Of a stretch of DNA of 59,381 bases, positions 1-8,265 are shown piece after piece (within the stretch, counting starts at the first letter, position 1; every line of letters starts with the position of its first letter). Source of the DNA: JBBQKI01 sp038326725 (lineage in GTDB: Bacteria > Bacteroidota > Bacteroidia > Flavobacteriales > Flavobacteriaceae); NCBI GenBank assembly GCA_038326725.1, contig JBBQKI010000012.1, forward strand, positions 1 through 59,381, read 5' to 3'. The notes beneath the pieces were generated by a model. That model was given only the letters and a program-made list of their open reading frames with translations. It had not been told where the DNA came from and made no database searches. The translations under genes were made by a program, and so were the position numbers.

Positions 1-456
1 GCGCCAAGTCCCGTTATAAACAAAAGCGGCGGTATAGGGCAGGCTGAAATTCTCGGGGGCAGTGCTCAGCACCAATTCCCGGTCATAACTTGCGGAAATG
101 CTGATAAGGTCGAATTCGGTGGCATCAATTTGGGTGTCAAAATTCAATACCCAATCCAGATTGGCATTCTGTATCACATATTCCTGGATATAGCCCAAGG
201 CTGCTCCGGTGGGATTGCTCACGTCCAATGCCTTTACTTTATATTCATCATCTTGGATAAGGAAAGTAGTTTCATCTTCATCGGTCAATAATGGGATACT
301 CCCAATGTCTAGGTCTTCAGAAATAATCATATCCCCCGCAACTTCCAAAGTTGTACGGGGGTTGGTGATATTAATGCCAACTTGGGAAAAAGATAAGGTT
401 ACGCTTAATGTGGCCAGTATTACTAATAAGCCCTTTTGGGAGATATAGGCATTCAT
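1..456 (-). CDS. Secreted protein with SQVGI-type N-terminus (partial, C-terminus outside window)
   Basis: The frame is open from the ATG at 456 to the window edge, giving 152 codons with no stop, so the C-terminus is missing. The N-terminus is a signal peptide ending in LSFSQ, followed by VGINITNP and TLEVAGD. This start is common in Bacteroidota surface proteins that carry tail-fibre-like or variable C-terminal regions. A gene at 28640-29431 has the same opening motif. The remaining residues are rich in D, E, T and S and match no catalytic family I recognise. Export is well supported; function is unknown. Confidence 0.75.
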   Translation of the reverse strand, partial: MNAYISQKGLLVILATLSVTLSFSQVGINITNPRTTLEVAGDMIISEDLDIGSIPLLTDEDETTFLIQDDEYKVKALDVSNPTGAALGYIQEYVIQNANLDWVLNFDTQIDATEFDLISISASYDRELVLSTAPENFSLPYTAAFVYNGTWR

Positions 457-633
457 AATAGGAGATTTGGGTGGACAAATCTAATTCAATTAAACTAGTA
501 ATTATCACTTAATCGAATTATTTATACATTTTAACGATTAAATTAATAAATCAAGCATTTTTTCCTAATGGAATTCATCCCGTCTTTACATAAATCATCA
601 TTCTAAAGTTACAAACCAATAAACTATTTTCAC

Positions 634-642
634 TAAATTTGC
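634..642 (+). promoter_or_regulatory. Bacteroidota -7 promoter element (TAAATTTGC)
   Basis: TAAATTTGC fits the Bacteroidota -7 consensus TAnnTTTG exactly. It lies 23 bases before the GTG of the HYC_CC_PP gene. No clear TTG or TTTG -33 element is seen at the expected spacing, so only the -7 half is supported. Confidence 0.45.
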
Positions 643-664
643 CCAGCATAAAATTTAAACTTCG

Positions 665-1072
665 GTGCAAAAAACCATTTCCATACTAATAGCCTTCCTG
701 CTTTTGTTAAGCAACGCCCAGCTCACCTTTGGGCAACATTACTGTGAAGGCAAAGTAGTGGAAGCTGCCATGATGGTAGGGCAAGAGAAGATGAGTTGTG
801 AGCCCTCGGCCACTGATTTGGGATGTGAAGATGAAAAAACAGAAGTTGCCGATTGCTGTAAAAATGTTTACCATCAGATAGAAATGGATGCCGACTATTC
901 CGGTAGCCATTTTACAGTGGATTTGAATCCGGTGTTTCTTATTACAGAGGTATTCAATTTTTCGTTTCAGCAAAACCTTCTATATTATTTAAAATCAATA
1001 TCTTATTCTGAATATCTTCCACCGCCTTTGCAGAAAGATATCCCGGTATTTTACCAAACTTTCCTTATTTAA
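665..1072 (+). CDS. HYC_CC_PP family protein
   Basis: This 135-residue exported protein carries the three marks that name the family: HYC at residues 25-27, a CC pair at 64-65 and a PPP run at 119-121. The signal peptide covers about residues 1-23. Further cysteines at about 45 and 54 and several acidic residues would suit metal binding. The start is GTG, and no in-frame ATG gives a better signal peptide. A TonB-dependent receptor follows on the same strand, then a heavy-metal-associated domain protein, so a role in copper or other soft-metal handling in the periplasm is likely. That role is inferred from context; the biochemical function of the family is not known to me. Confidence 0.8.
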   Translation: MQKTISILIAFLLLLSNAQLTFGQHYCEGKVVEAAMMVGQEKMSCEPSATDLGCEDEKTEVADCCKNVYHQIEMDADYSGSHFTVDLNPVFLITEVFNFSFQQNLLYYLKSISYSEYLPPPLQKDIPVFYQTFLI

Positions 1073-1146
1073 AAACATCATTATTTACGGTTGATTTTTT
1101 CGTGAAAACGAAAGAAGTTTTTATACACCTTAAATTTTATATGTTA

Positions 1147-3387
1147 ATGAAAAGAATTGTTTTTATCCTGTTTATATTTTTAAGCCCCTTATTTGTCCTT
1201 GGACAACAAAAAGTAACCGGCACAGTTTACGAAGCTAGTGAAACCGAAGCCTCGCTACCCTTACCTGGCGCCAATGTATTTTGGAAAAACACAAGCATAG
1301 GCACAATTACCAATGTGGATGGCTATTTTGAAATTCCTTTCCAAAAAGAAAACTCGGAACTTATCATCAGCTATGTTGGGTTTAAGACAGATACGCTAAT
1401 GGTGAAGGAAGCCACGGACATTAAACATTGGCTTTTATCCGAAAACAGTTTAAGCGAAGTGATACTTCAAAACAGGAGGCAAACTTCCTTTAGATCCTAT
1501 TTAAATGCACAAAACGTAACGAATATAAGCAGTGCCGAACTTCTAAAAGCTGCTTGTTGCAATCTCGCAGAAAGTTTTGAAACTAATCCCGCCATCGATG
1601 TTAACTTCCCCGATGCGGTAACGGGAAACCGGCAGATAAAAATGCTCGGCCTCACTAGTCCATATACTTTGATTACATTGGAAAATGTTCCTGCAATTCG
1701 TGGGGCGGGGCAGGCTTTCGGGCTTAGTTTTGTTCCCGGTACCTGGGTGGAAAGCCTGCAAATATCCAAAGGCGCGGGCAGCGTGGTACATGGTTATGAA
1801 AGTATCGCGGGCCAAATTAACGTGGAACTGCAAAAACCCGCAACCGATGTGCCCATCTTCATAAACGCCTACGCCGGGGCCGACGGCCGGCTGGAGCTGA
1901 ACAACCATCTTAACTTTAAGCTAAATAATAAATGGCATACCGGACTTTATCTTCACGGGAACCTACGCGATTCCAAAATGGACAATAATAACGATGGCTT
2001 TTTGGACAACCCCTTGGCACAGCAGTTAAACCTGCTAAACCGTTGGCAATATACCAATGCCGAAAAAGGATTGGTTAGTTTTCTAGACCTCCGCTTTTTA
2101 ACCGATAAAAAACAGACCGGCCAAACGAACTTTAATCCGGATACCGATAAATTCACTACTAATTTTTGGGGTGGCAAAATAGAAACCACAAGGGCAGAAG
2201 CTTCGGTAAAATTTGGGTATGTGTTTCCTGAAATCCCCTATCAATCCATCGGGTTTCAATCTTCCTTCAGTCATCACGAACAAGATTCCTATTTTGGATT
2301 TAATGTGTATAATATTGAACATCAAAGTCTATATGCAAACGGGATTTTCAGTTCCATCATCGGCGATTCGCGGCACAACTTCAAAACAGGCCTCAGCCTT
2401 TCATATGATCGTTATAAAGAATTGGTACTAACCAATAATTACAACCGCACCGAAACCTCTACGGGTGCCTACTTTGAATATGCTTACGACAACTTGGGCG
2501 ACCTGTTGCTGACCGCCGGTGTCCGGGCAGATTATCATAACTTGATTGGTGCCTTTATTACCTCACGTCTTCACGTTCGATATACCCCGTGGGAAAAGTC
2601 GGCCTTTAAAGCATCGTTAGGCAGGGGAGTGCGAGCGCCCACCATCTTTGCGGAGAATCAGCAACTTTTTGCTTCATCCCGCACCATTTCCATACTTAAT
2701 ACCGGGGGCGAATTTTATGGCCTGGATGCAGAAGATGCATGGAATTATGGTGTCTCCTTTATGCAGGGCTTTACCCTTTTGGGAAGGAATGCCGATATTG
2801 CTTTGGATTTTTACCGTACGGACTTTAAGAATCAAATTGTGGTAGATTGGGAAGATCCACAACAAGTTCGCTTTTATAATTTGGAAGGAGAAAGCTTTGC
2901 CAACACCTTTCAATCCGAAATCAATTACAATCTTGCGGAGCATTTCAATATGAAACTTTCTTACCGGTACATCGATGTGCAAACGGATTATTTAGAAGGC
3001 AGGTTTGAAAAGCAATTAAATGCCAAACATAGGTTTTTTGCCAACTTTGGTTTCGAAACACGGTTGACCGAAAAAAATACCCAATGGAAAGTGGATGCTA
3101 CCTACAATTGGTTAAGCAAACAAAGGTTCCCTTCCACAGCAGCCAATCCGGAAACTTTTCAACGATCGGATTACACCCCCGACCTCAATACTTTAAACGC
3201 ACAGCTAACAAGAGTATTTTCTCACAAGTTTGAAGTATATTTGGGAGGGGAGAACATTACCAACGTGCGGCAGGATAACCCCATCATTTCTGCGGAAGAC
3301 CCTTTTAGTGGCTATTTTGATTCCACTTTGGTATATGGACCGATTTTTGGTAGTATGTATTATGCCGGATTGCGATGGAAATTATAA
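1147..3387 (+). CDS. TonB-dependent receptor with carboxypeptidase-like regulatory domain, probable metal uptake
   Basis: This is an outer-membrane active transporter. A signal peptide ending FVLGQ is followed by a carboxypeptidase-D-regulatory-like beta-sandwich (about residues 22-100, with VTGTVYEAS and PGANVFW), then a plug domain (about 125-235) and a long beta-barrel that ends in the aromatic-rich YAGLRWKL. The plug begins with an unusual Cys pair, C137-C138, within AACCNLAESFET. The ATG at 1147 (or 1141) is preferred over an upstream GTG at 1102 because it places the signal peptide at the N-terminus. It sits between a HYC_CC_PP gene and an HMA-domain gene, which points to copper or another transition metal as substrate. 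The substrate is inferred from neighbours, not from the receptor itself. Confidence 0.88.
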   Translation: MKRIVFILFIFLSPLFVLGQQKVTGTVYEASETEASLPLPGANVFWKNTSIGTITNVDGYFEIPFQKENSELIISYVGFKTDTLMVKEATDIKHWLLSENSLSEVILQNRRQTSFRSYLNAQNVTNISSAELLKAACCNLAESFETNPAIDVNFPDAVTGNRQIKMLGLTSPYTLITLENVPAIRGAGQAFGLSFVPGTWVESLQISKGAGSVVHGYESIAGQINVELQKPATDVPIFINAYAGADGRLELNNHLNFKLNNKWHTGLYLHGNLRDSKMDNNNDGFLDNPLAQQLNLLNRWQYTNAEKGLVSFLDLRFLTDKKQTGQTNFNPDTDKFTTNFWGGKIETTRAEASVKFGYVFPEIPYQSIGFQSSFSHHEQDSYFGFNVYNIEHQSLYANGIFSSIIGDSRHNFKTGLSLSYDRYKELVLTNNYNRTETSTGAYFEYAYDNLGDLLLTAGVRADYHNLIGAFITSRLHVRYTPWEKSAFKASLGRGVRAPTIFAENQQLFASSRTISILNTGGEFYGLDAEDAWNYGVSFMQGFTLLGRNADIALDFYRTDFKNQIVVDWEDPQQVRFYNLEGESFANTFQSEINYNLAEHFNMKLSYRYIDVQTDYLEGRFEKQLNAKHRFFANFGFETRLTEKNTQWKVDATYNWLSKQRFPSTAANPETFQRSDYTPDLNTLNAQLTRVFSHKFEVYLGGENITNVRQDNPIISAEDPFSGYFDSTLVYGPIFGSMYYAGLRWKL

Positions 3388-3411
3388 ATTTACAAACCTT
3401 TAAAATTTAAT

Positions 3412-3765
3412 ATGATGAAAAATCTACTCTTAATTGTTACATTATTCTTTATAACACTTGGCACCCAAGCGCAAAACAAAGATGCTAAAGCTAGAATTGA
3501 AGTAGATGGGGTTTGCCTGATGTGCAAGGAACGTATCGAAAAGGCAGCCATTAAAACCAAAGGTGTAAAAACCGCCGTTTGGGATGTAAATACCCACCTG
3601 CTTTCTGTAATTTACGACGAAAGGAAAACCAATCTAAACACCATCCACCAAAGTGTGGCCGATGCGGGCCACGACACTAAACAAGTCACCGCCTCCAATG
3701 AAGCCTATGCCTCTGTACATGGTTGCTGCAAATATCGGGACGAGGCTGTAGTGGAAGAGCATTAA
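3412..3765 (+). CDS. Periplasmic heavy-metal-associated (HMA) domain protein
   Basis: This 117-residue protein has a signal peptide (about 1-20, ending TQAQ), then a single HMA fold with the metal-binding CxxC at C35 and C38 (VCLMCKER). A second potential ligand set, H103 with C105-C106, lies in the C-terminal tail. HMA domains bind Cu(I), Zn(II) or Hg(II) and pass the ion to a partner. Placement 24 bases after the TonB-dependent receptor suggests it accepts metal arriving through the receptor or senses it in the periplasm. Which metal is carried cannot be read from the sequence. Confidence 0.85.
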   Translation: MMKNLLLIVTLFFITLGTQAQNKDAKARIEVDGVCLMCKERIEKAAIKTKGVKTAVWDVNTHLLSVIYDERKTNLNTIHQSVADAGHDTKQVTASNEAYASVHGCCKYRDEAVVEEH

Positions 3766-3768
3766 ATT

Positions 3769-3806
3769 AGTTGGTAGCTGGTAGTTGTTGGTTGATAGTT
3801 TTTAGC
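3769..3806 (+). repeat. G/T-rich degenerate repeat, first half of a bipartite intergenic element
   Basis: A run of degenerate units such as TTGGTAGC, TGGTAGT and TGTTGGT starts just after the HMA gene stop. A similar G/T-rich run follows the lptD stop at 47657-47696. Both are followed by TTATTCAC-type repeats. The whole 315-base gap between 3765 and 4081 holds only these repeats and AT-rich DNA. Confidence 0.5.
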
Positions 3807-3870
3807 TAGTATTGAGTAATGGGGTTTGAGTATTTTTTGAGAATTCTTGCCTTACAGGTATAGTTATCCC

Positions 3871-3920
3871 ACAAATTCACTTATTCATTTATTCACTGAT
3901 TTACGCATTCACTTATTCAC
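3871..3920 (+). repeat. TTATTCAC-type short tandem repeats, second half of the bipartite element
   Basis: The segment is built of ATTCAC blocks spaced about 8 bases apart, with degenerate copies (TTATTCAT, TTATTCAC, GCATTCAC). Comparable arrays lie at 11111-11160, 24233-24276 and 47704-47747, each upstream of a plus-strand gene. It contains no open frame and no clear hairpin. Confidence 0.6.
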
Positions 3921-4080
3921 AAAAAAACTGAACCCTTCCAACTGAATACTTAACACTTTTTTATTACCTTTATTCCAACCAATACATTTTCAGCAATATA
4001 ACTCCCTTTTTGATTTTTTAAATTGAAGCTTGCCTCATCAAGTTTCGGGGAAAGTTTATATTCTTAACAGCCGCTGTTTT

Positions 4081-4440
4081 ATGAAACCATCACATAAATC
4101 TTCCTTTGGGGTGCTTTTGTTGTTTTGCATTTTCTTTTTTATTTCTTCTTGCTATTCCGTACGCCTTGTTAGCACCCACGGTGCCCCCATGCCGCCCGAT
4201 GAAATGGAGCGGGATGATTGGTACCGCGATAAATATGTAGTAGAACTGGATACAGTAATAAAAGCTAGTATTACCACGGATGATATTACTTTCAAGGTTT
4301 TGCAGGACGGCTGCGAAACGGGCAAGCTTTTCTCTGTGGAGTATAAAAACACTTTTGGCGGTAGCTTGTTGTACATCTTTACTTTTGGCAACAAGCGTAA
4401 AGTTAAGCTCAAATATGTGTGTATGAAACCTGAAGATTAA
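4081..4440 (+). CDS. Bor-like lipoprotein
   Basis: This 119-residue protein starts at the ATG at 4081; the upstream TTG at 4030 would put 17 residues before the signal peptide. A type II signal peptide ends in ISSC, with C24 as the lipidated residue. The C-terminal part has a cysteine (DGCETGK), then FGGSLLYIFTFG, and ends KLKYVC. This layout recalls the Bor/Iss lipoproteins, which have a Gly-rich hydrophobic segment before a final cysteine. The match is by pattern only and is distant. A decayed oxidase gene follows 5 bases later. Confidence 0.55.
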   Translation: MKPSHKSSFGVLLLFCIFFFISSCYSVRLVSTHGAPMPPDEMERDDWYRDKYVVELDTVIKASITTDDITFKVLQDGCETGKLFSVEYKNTFGGSLLYIFTFGNKRKVKLKYVCMKPED

Positions 4441-4445
4441 TAACC

Positions 4446-5235
4446 ATGGCCACCACCAAAATATTAAACAAAACCGAGTGGGACACCCTGCACAAGAACG
4501 GCCCTTTCCCTTTAAAAATGCTATATATTACAAAACCAGAAGCTAAAGCCGTAATGCCCTCCGCCCTGAAACGCTATAATGATTCGGCTTTGGAGATTCA
4601 TCGGCTCCTTAAAGATAGCCTCGATAATAACGAAGGTTTTCGGGCAATTGGCTCCCGCTGGTCGATGTCCTCCATAGCGCATCATCCGGATAGGGTACAA
4701 CAAAACAGCTTGATGAATTTGGACTTAGATATTCTTCCCGCCGATGTTCATCCGCAATCGCCTGATTATAGGCCCAAACCCCCAAGATAATGTCTATCTG
4801 GAGCGGCATACACATCCTGCCATTACAAATGCTTTTTCCGAAAAAATACATGCGCGTGTTATCCGTAACGACGGGCTTTTCAATGCAGCTTTGGTGGGCC
4901 TTGGTTCTTTCGGATTCATACATGGAATAGTGGTGGAAGTAGAGGAACTGTTTTTACTGAAGCGTTATGTGAAAAAGATTGATAAACAATTGGCTTTGCA
5001 ACTTTCCAAAACCATGGATTTCAGCAATTCCGCCTTTACCATTCCCGGCGAAATAGATGCCCTGGGAAAGCCGCGAAGACCATACCATTATAAGGTTTTT
5101 ATTAATCCATATACCAGCAGCCTTTTATCAGAAGAAATGTGTAAAGTGTTTTCAAACCCCTTTCTGGACACCTTAGGACTTTCGGACTATGAGGAAGACA
5201 TTCCTAAAGATTTGATAGCTTCTTTATTGGATTAG
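4446..5235 (+). pseudogene. Decayed FAD-linked oxidase (PCMH-type FAD-binding domain)
   Basis: Two frames together encode parts of a D-arabinono-1,4-lactone-oxidase-like flavoprotein. The first (4446-4790) has the start of the FAD-binding domain, GFRAIGSRWSMSS. It then runs into a different frame near 4735-4770. The second frame (to 5235) resumes with GPNPQDNVYLERHTHP and ALVGLGSFGFIHGIVVEVEE, the end of the FAD domain. The central FAD loop expected between them is absent, and the C-terminal substrate domain stops early at 5235. An internal deletion with frameshift plus a 3' truncation explains this. The gene is unlikely to yield an active enzyme. Confidence 0.75.
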
Positions 5236-5278
5236 GGACGGTGGGAAAGGGAAGTGCTAAATATTTTTTGAGCAAAAA

Positions 5279-5302
5279 AAATCCCGCAAGAGAGCGGGAT
5301 TT
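5279..5302 (-). terminator. Rho-independent terminator for the YtxH-like gene
   Basis: Perfect 9-base stem (AAATCCCGC with GCGGGATTT) around a 6-base loop. The A run before it reads as a U tract on the minus strand, so it ends the minus-strand gene at 5323-5553. Confidence 0.8.
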
Positions 5303-5322
5303 AAGAAGGATTGTAATTGCGA

Positions 5323-5553
5323 CTAACTTCTATAATCGTTAGCCCTAGTTTTTGCATTGTCTTTTAACTGCTCATATTTTTCAGTTAACGATGCTTCACC
5401 TTCATTTATTTTGTCTTTCAGTTGACGTCCTGCATTGGAAATTTTATCTTTTAATTCCGCCTTTTTTTCGGGCGGCATTTTTTTGTACTGCCAAAAGGCA
5501 AAAGCTCCAGCTGCAAGGCCCAATAATGCCAATATTCCTTTTCCATTTTTCAT
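5323..5553 (-). CDS. YtxH-like small membrane protein
   Basis: This 76-residue protein has one transmembrane helix (about residues 6-22, LALLGLAAGAFAFWQY) followed by a highly charged, probably helical tail rich in K, E and D (LKDKISNAGRQLKDKI). The layout matches YtxH-domain and general-stress proteins of this size. It is monocistronic: a terminator follows directly and the next gene is divergent. A TAnnTTTA-like -7 element is visible on the minus strand at 5581-5588. A stress or envelope role is inferred from the family type only. Confidence 0.7.
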   Translation of the reverse strand: MKNGKGILALLGLAAGAFAFWQYKKMPPEKKAELKDKISNAGRQLKDKINEGEASLTEKYEQLKDNAKTRANDYRS

Positions 5554-5748
5554 AATAAGTGTGTTTTTTTAAATTCCTTGTAAAGGTAAAATAAAATTTA
5601 CGGGCATTAAATTAAGTGATTGATTTTTAGTAATACTTTAATAAAACGAACCAATAAAAATTCCAAATTCCAAAAACCAAATCTCAACTAATGGAAGTGA
5701 ATATTTAAAAAATGGTTAAACGACTACACAAATATCGAATAAACAAAC

Positions 5749-5796
5749 ATGAACAAACGCTTAAACAAATCAATGAACCAACACTTAAGCAAATAA
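5749..5796 (+). repeat. Two 24-base tandem direct repeats upstream of the EamA gene
   Basis: Two adjacent 24-base units, 5749-5772 and 5773-5796, both start ATGAAC and contain CTTAA in the middle; by eye 20 of 24 positions agree. They end 33 bases before the EamA start. The first ATG of each unit opens no useful frame. Confidence 0.55.
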
Positions 5797-5829
5797 ACCC
5801 TTAAATTTACACCTTTTAAAAACCCTTTA

Positions 5830-6762
5830 ATGACCCCGCCTAAAAACACTACCCTAATCGTCCTCGCGTTTTTTTCAATTTACGTCATTTGGGGTTCCAC
5901 CTATCTCTTGAATAAAATAGCGGTAAACGAGCTTCCTCCCTTTATGTTAGCCTCCATCCGATTTATCACGGCGGGCATTTTGATATTTATTATTTGTAAA
6001 ATAATGGGCATCAGCTTGGCTATCACCCGAAAACAATTGCGAAATACTGCGATAGCCGGTTTCCTTTTTCTCAGTTTTGGTAATGGGGTAGTGGTGTGGG
6101 CACTCAAATATGTGGACAGCGGTTTCGCTGCCCTCGAAATCTCCGCCCAGCCTTTGGTTGTTTTGATTTTGATGCGGCTGTTTCAGGGAAAAAGAATAGA
6201 ACCCATGTCCTTAATAGGAGTGGTTTTAGGCATCATCGGGATTTATTTGTTGGTGAGCCAAAAGGAAATCCTGAGCCAAGAAGGCAGTATAATTGGCATG
6301 ATAATGATCTTTGTATGTATGCTCAGTTGGGCTTGGGGCAGTTTGTTCGTGGGCAAAGCCGACCTGCCCGCCAACTTTTTTGTGAACACGGGTTACCAAA
6401 TGTTGGCAGGGGGATTTATATTGATGATTGGCAGTTTCTTGTTCGAGGAAAAATGGTCATTGCCCACGGAATGGAGCGAAGAGGTACAGTTTTCAATGCT
6501 GATATTGATACTTTTCGGGAGCATTGTGGCCTTTACCTCCTTCAATTATTTGCTGAAAATCGTTTCCCCGGAAAAAGTGGCCACATCAACTTACGTTAAC
6601 CCCATCATTGCCCTTATTCTCGGCTACTATATTTTGAACGAACAAATAACCACCCAATCCATCATAGCCGCCGTGGTTTTGTTAACCGGGGTATATTTTA
6701 TAAACACCCGCCGGAAGATCGTTTTCTATTCGCGCCACTTGAACCAGAAAGTTGAAAAATAA
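5830..6762 (+). CDS. EamA family (DMT superfamily) transporter
   Basis: This 310-residue inner-membrane protein has about ten hydrophobic helices in two EamA repeats (roughly residues 9-140 and 153-292). The first repeat opens with YVIWGSTYLLNKIAVNELPP, the usual signature of the YedA/RhaT-like branch of drug/metabolite exporters. These proteins export amino acids, their derivatives or other small metabolites; the substrate cannot be read here. The ATG at 5830 starts right before the first helix. It is flanked by the 24-base repeats upstream and a 160-base AT-rich gap downstream, so it appears to be transcribed alone. Confidence 0.88.
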   Translation: MTPPKNTTLIVLAFFSIYVIWGSTYLLNKIAVNELPPFMLASIRFITAGILIFIICKIMGISLAITRKQLRNTAIAGFLFLSFGNGVVVWALKYVDSGFAALEISAQPLVVLILMRLFQGKRIEPMSLIGVVLGIIGIYLLVSQKEILSQEGSIIGMIMIFVCMLSWAWGSLFVGKADLPANFFVNTGYQMLAGGFILMIGSFLFEEKWSLPTEWSEEVQFSMLILILFGSIVAFTSFNYLLKIVSPEKVATSTYVNPIIALILGYYILNEQITTQSIIAAVVLLTGVYFINTRRKIVFYSRHLNQKVEK

Positions 6763-6922
6763 AAAGCTATCTGCAAGGGTTTAATTAATAAAAACTTTTG
6801 GGCTTCCACCTTTGAATTCTTATTTTATTAAATAATTGGAAAGGCGGACACCTAACCTGAATACTGCCACTGAATACTAAATTTAAAAAATCCCTCCCTA
6901 TCTTTACCAAAAAAATTCTCCT

Positions 6923-8263
6923 ATGCCCCAATCCTTCGCCCAATTAGGAATTACTCCCCAATTTCAACAGGGTTTATCCAACCTAAATCTTGCTGTCCCC
7001 ACCGATATTCAGGAAAAGATTATTCCTATACTTTTATATCAAACCCAAGACGTGGTGGCTCTCGCAAAAACAGGTACCGGCAAAACCGTTGCCTTTGGCG
7101 TGCCTTTATTGCAATTGATTGATACTGAAAACAAAAATGTACAGACAATAATCTTGGCGCCAACCCGAGAACTCGGTCAGCAGATTTACTCCAATTTAAT
7201 TTCCTTTGTTGCCCATAGCCCCGCTATTTCCATCGCCTCTCTTTGCGGCGGCATCCCTATAAAACCACAAATAGAGCGTCTGCAAACCCCAACCCACATT
7301 GTGGTTGCAACCCCGGGCCGCTTGGTCGATTTGGTAAAACGCAGTGCCATCAACATTAAGAATATCACTTATCTGGTCCTCGATGAAGCGGATGAAATGG
7401 TTACTGCTCTTAAAACCGATTTGGATCTCATTATTGCGGAAATCCCAAAAACCAGACGAACCCTTCTGTTTACGGCTACCATGCCCGGCGCCGTAAAGCA
7501 AATGGTGCAAAACTATATGTCCAAGCACGTGCTGCACATAGAGGCCGATATGGCAACCCTTGGCCACCAAGGGATAACCCATCAATATGTGGTGGTGGAC
7601 CCAATAGAAAAACTCGAGGTTTTGCTTCATTTTTTAAGTTCCAAGGAAGGGGAGCGGGGGATTATTTTTTGCAAGACCAAAGCAGCTGTAAATAAACTCG
7701 CCAAAAACCTGGCCATTAATAAATTCTCATCAGGCGCCATTCACGGCAGCTTGACCCAAGCCATCCGCGACCGGGTGATGGGGCAGTTTAGGGAAGGCCA
7801 CATCGATATTCTGGTGGCTACAGATCTTGCGGCCCGCGGCCTAGATGTAAAGGAAACCGCCTATGTGGTAAACTATCATTTGCCGGACACCTATGAAACC
7901 TATGTACACAGGAGTGGCCGAACGGCAAGGGCAGGGGCAACCGGCCTTTCCCTGACCGTTTTACAGGCCGAAGAGGTTTTTGAAATAGCCGATTTTGAAA
8001 AAGAACTGGGCATCTCATTTAAAGAAGTAAAAAAACCTGATGCCCAAAGTACCGAGGAAAATAATGCCTTGCTATGGGCCAAAAAGATTTTCAAGACCAA
8101 GCCAAACCGAAATATTTCCGCTGCATTTAAAGAAAAAATAAGCACGGTTTTTCATCATTTAACAAAAGAAGAATTGATTGATAAAATCTTGGCGAACCAC
8201 TTAGCGCAAACACCTGCAGCAACTCCAAAAGCAGAAACTCTCAAAAAGAAAAAGAAGCACTAG
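6923..8263 (+). CDS. DEAD-box ATP-dependent RNA helicase
   Basis: A 446-residue RNA helicase with both RecA-like domains. Visible motifs are the Q-motif glutamine (PTDIQ, Q30), motif I AKTGTGKT (48-55), PTREL (80-84), TPGR (130-133), DEAD (154-157), TAT (184-186), then ATDLAARGLD and HRSGRTARAG in the second domain. The C-terminus ends in a basic KKKKKH tail, as is common for RNA contact. It acts on structured RNA in ribosome assembly or decay, as is usual for the family. A second helicase gene starts 2 bases after its stop, so the pair is co-transcribed. Confidence 0.93.
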   Translation: MPQSFAQLGITPQFQQGLSNLNLAVPTDIQEKIIPILLYQTQDVVALAKTGTGKTVAFGVPLLQLIDTENKNVQTIILAPTRELGQQIYSNLISFVAHSPAISIASLCGGIPIKPQIERLQTPTHIVVATPGRLVDLVKRSAINIKNITYLVLDEADEMVTALKTDLDLIIAEIPKTRRTLLFTATMPGAVKQMVQNYMSKHVLHIEADMATLGHQGITHQYVVVDPIEKLEVLLHFLSSKEGERGIIFCKTKAAVNKLAKNLAINKFSSGAIHGSLTQAIRDRVMGQFREGHIDILVATDLAARGLDVKETAYVVNYHLPDTYETYVHRSGRTARAGATGLSLTVLQAEEVFEIADFEKELGISFKEVKKPDAQSTEENNALLWAKKIFKTKPNRNISAAFKEKISTVFHHLTKEELIDKILANHLAQTPAATPKAETLKKKKKH

Positions 8264-8265
8264 CC

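Noticed and set aside
4030..4080. Upstream extension of the Bor-like gene from a TTG
   Set aside because: It would place 17 polar residues before a standard lipoprotein signal peptide; the ATG at 4081 fits better.
6096..6599. 167-codon frame within the EamA gene
   Set aside because: It overlaps membrane helices of EamA in another frame and has no recognisable domain.
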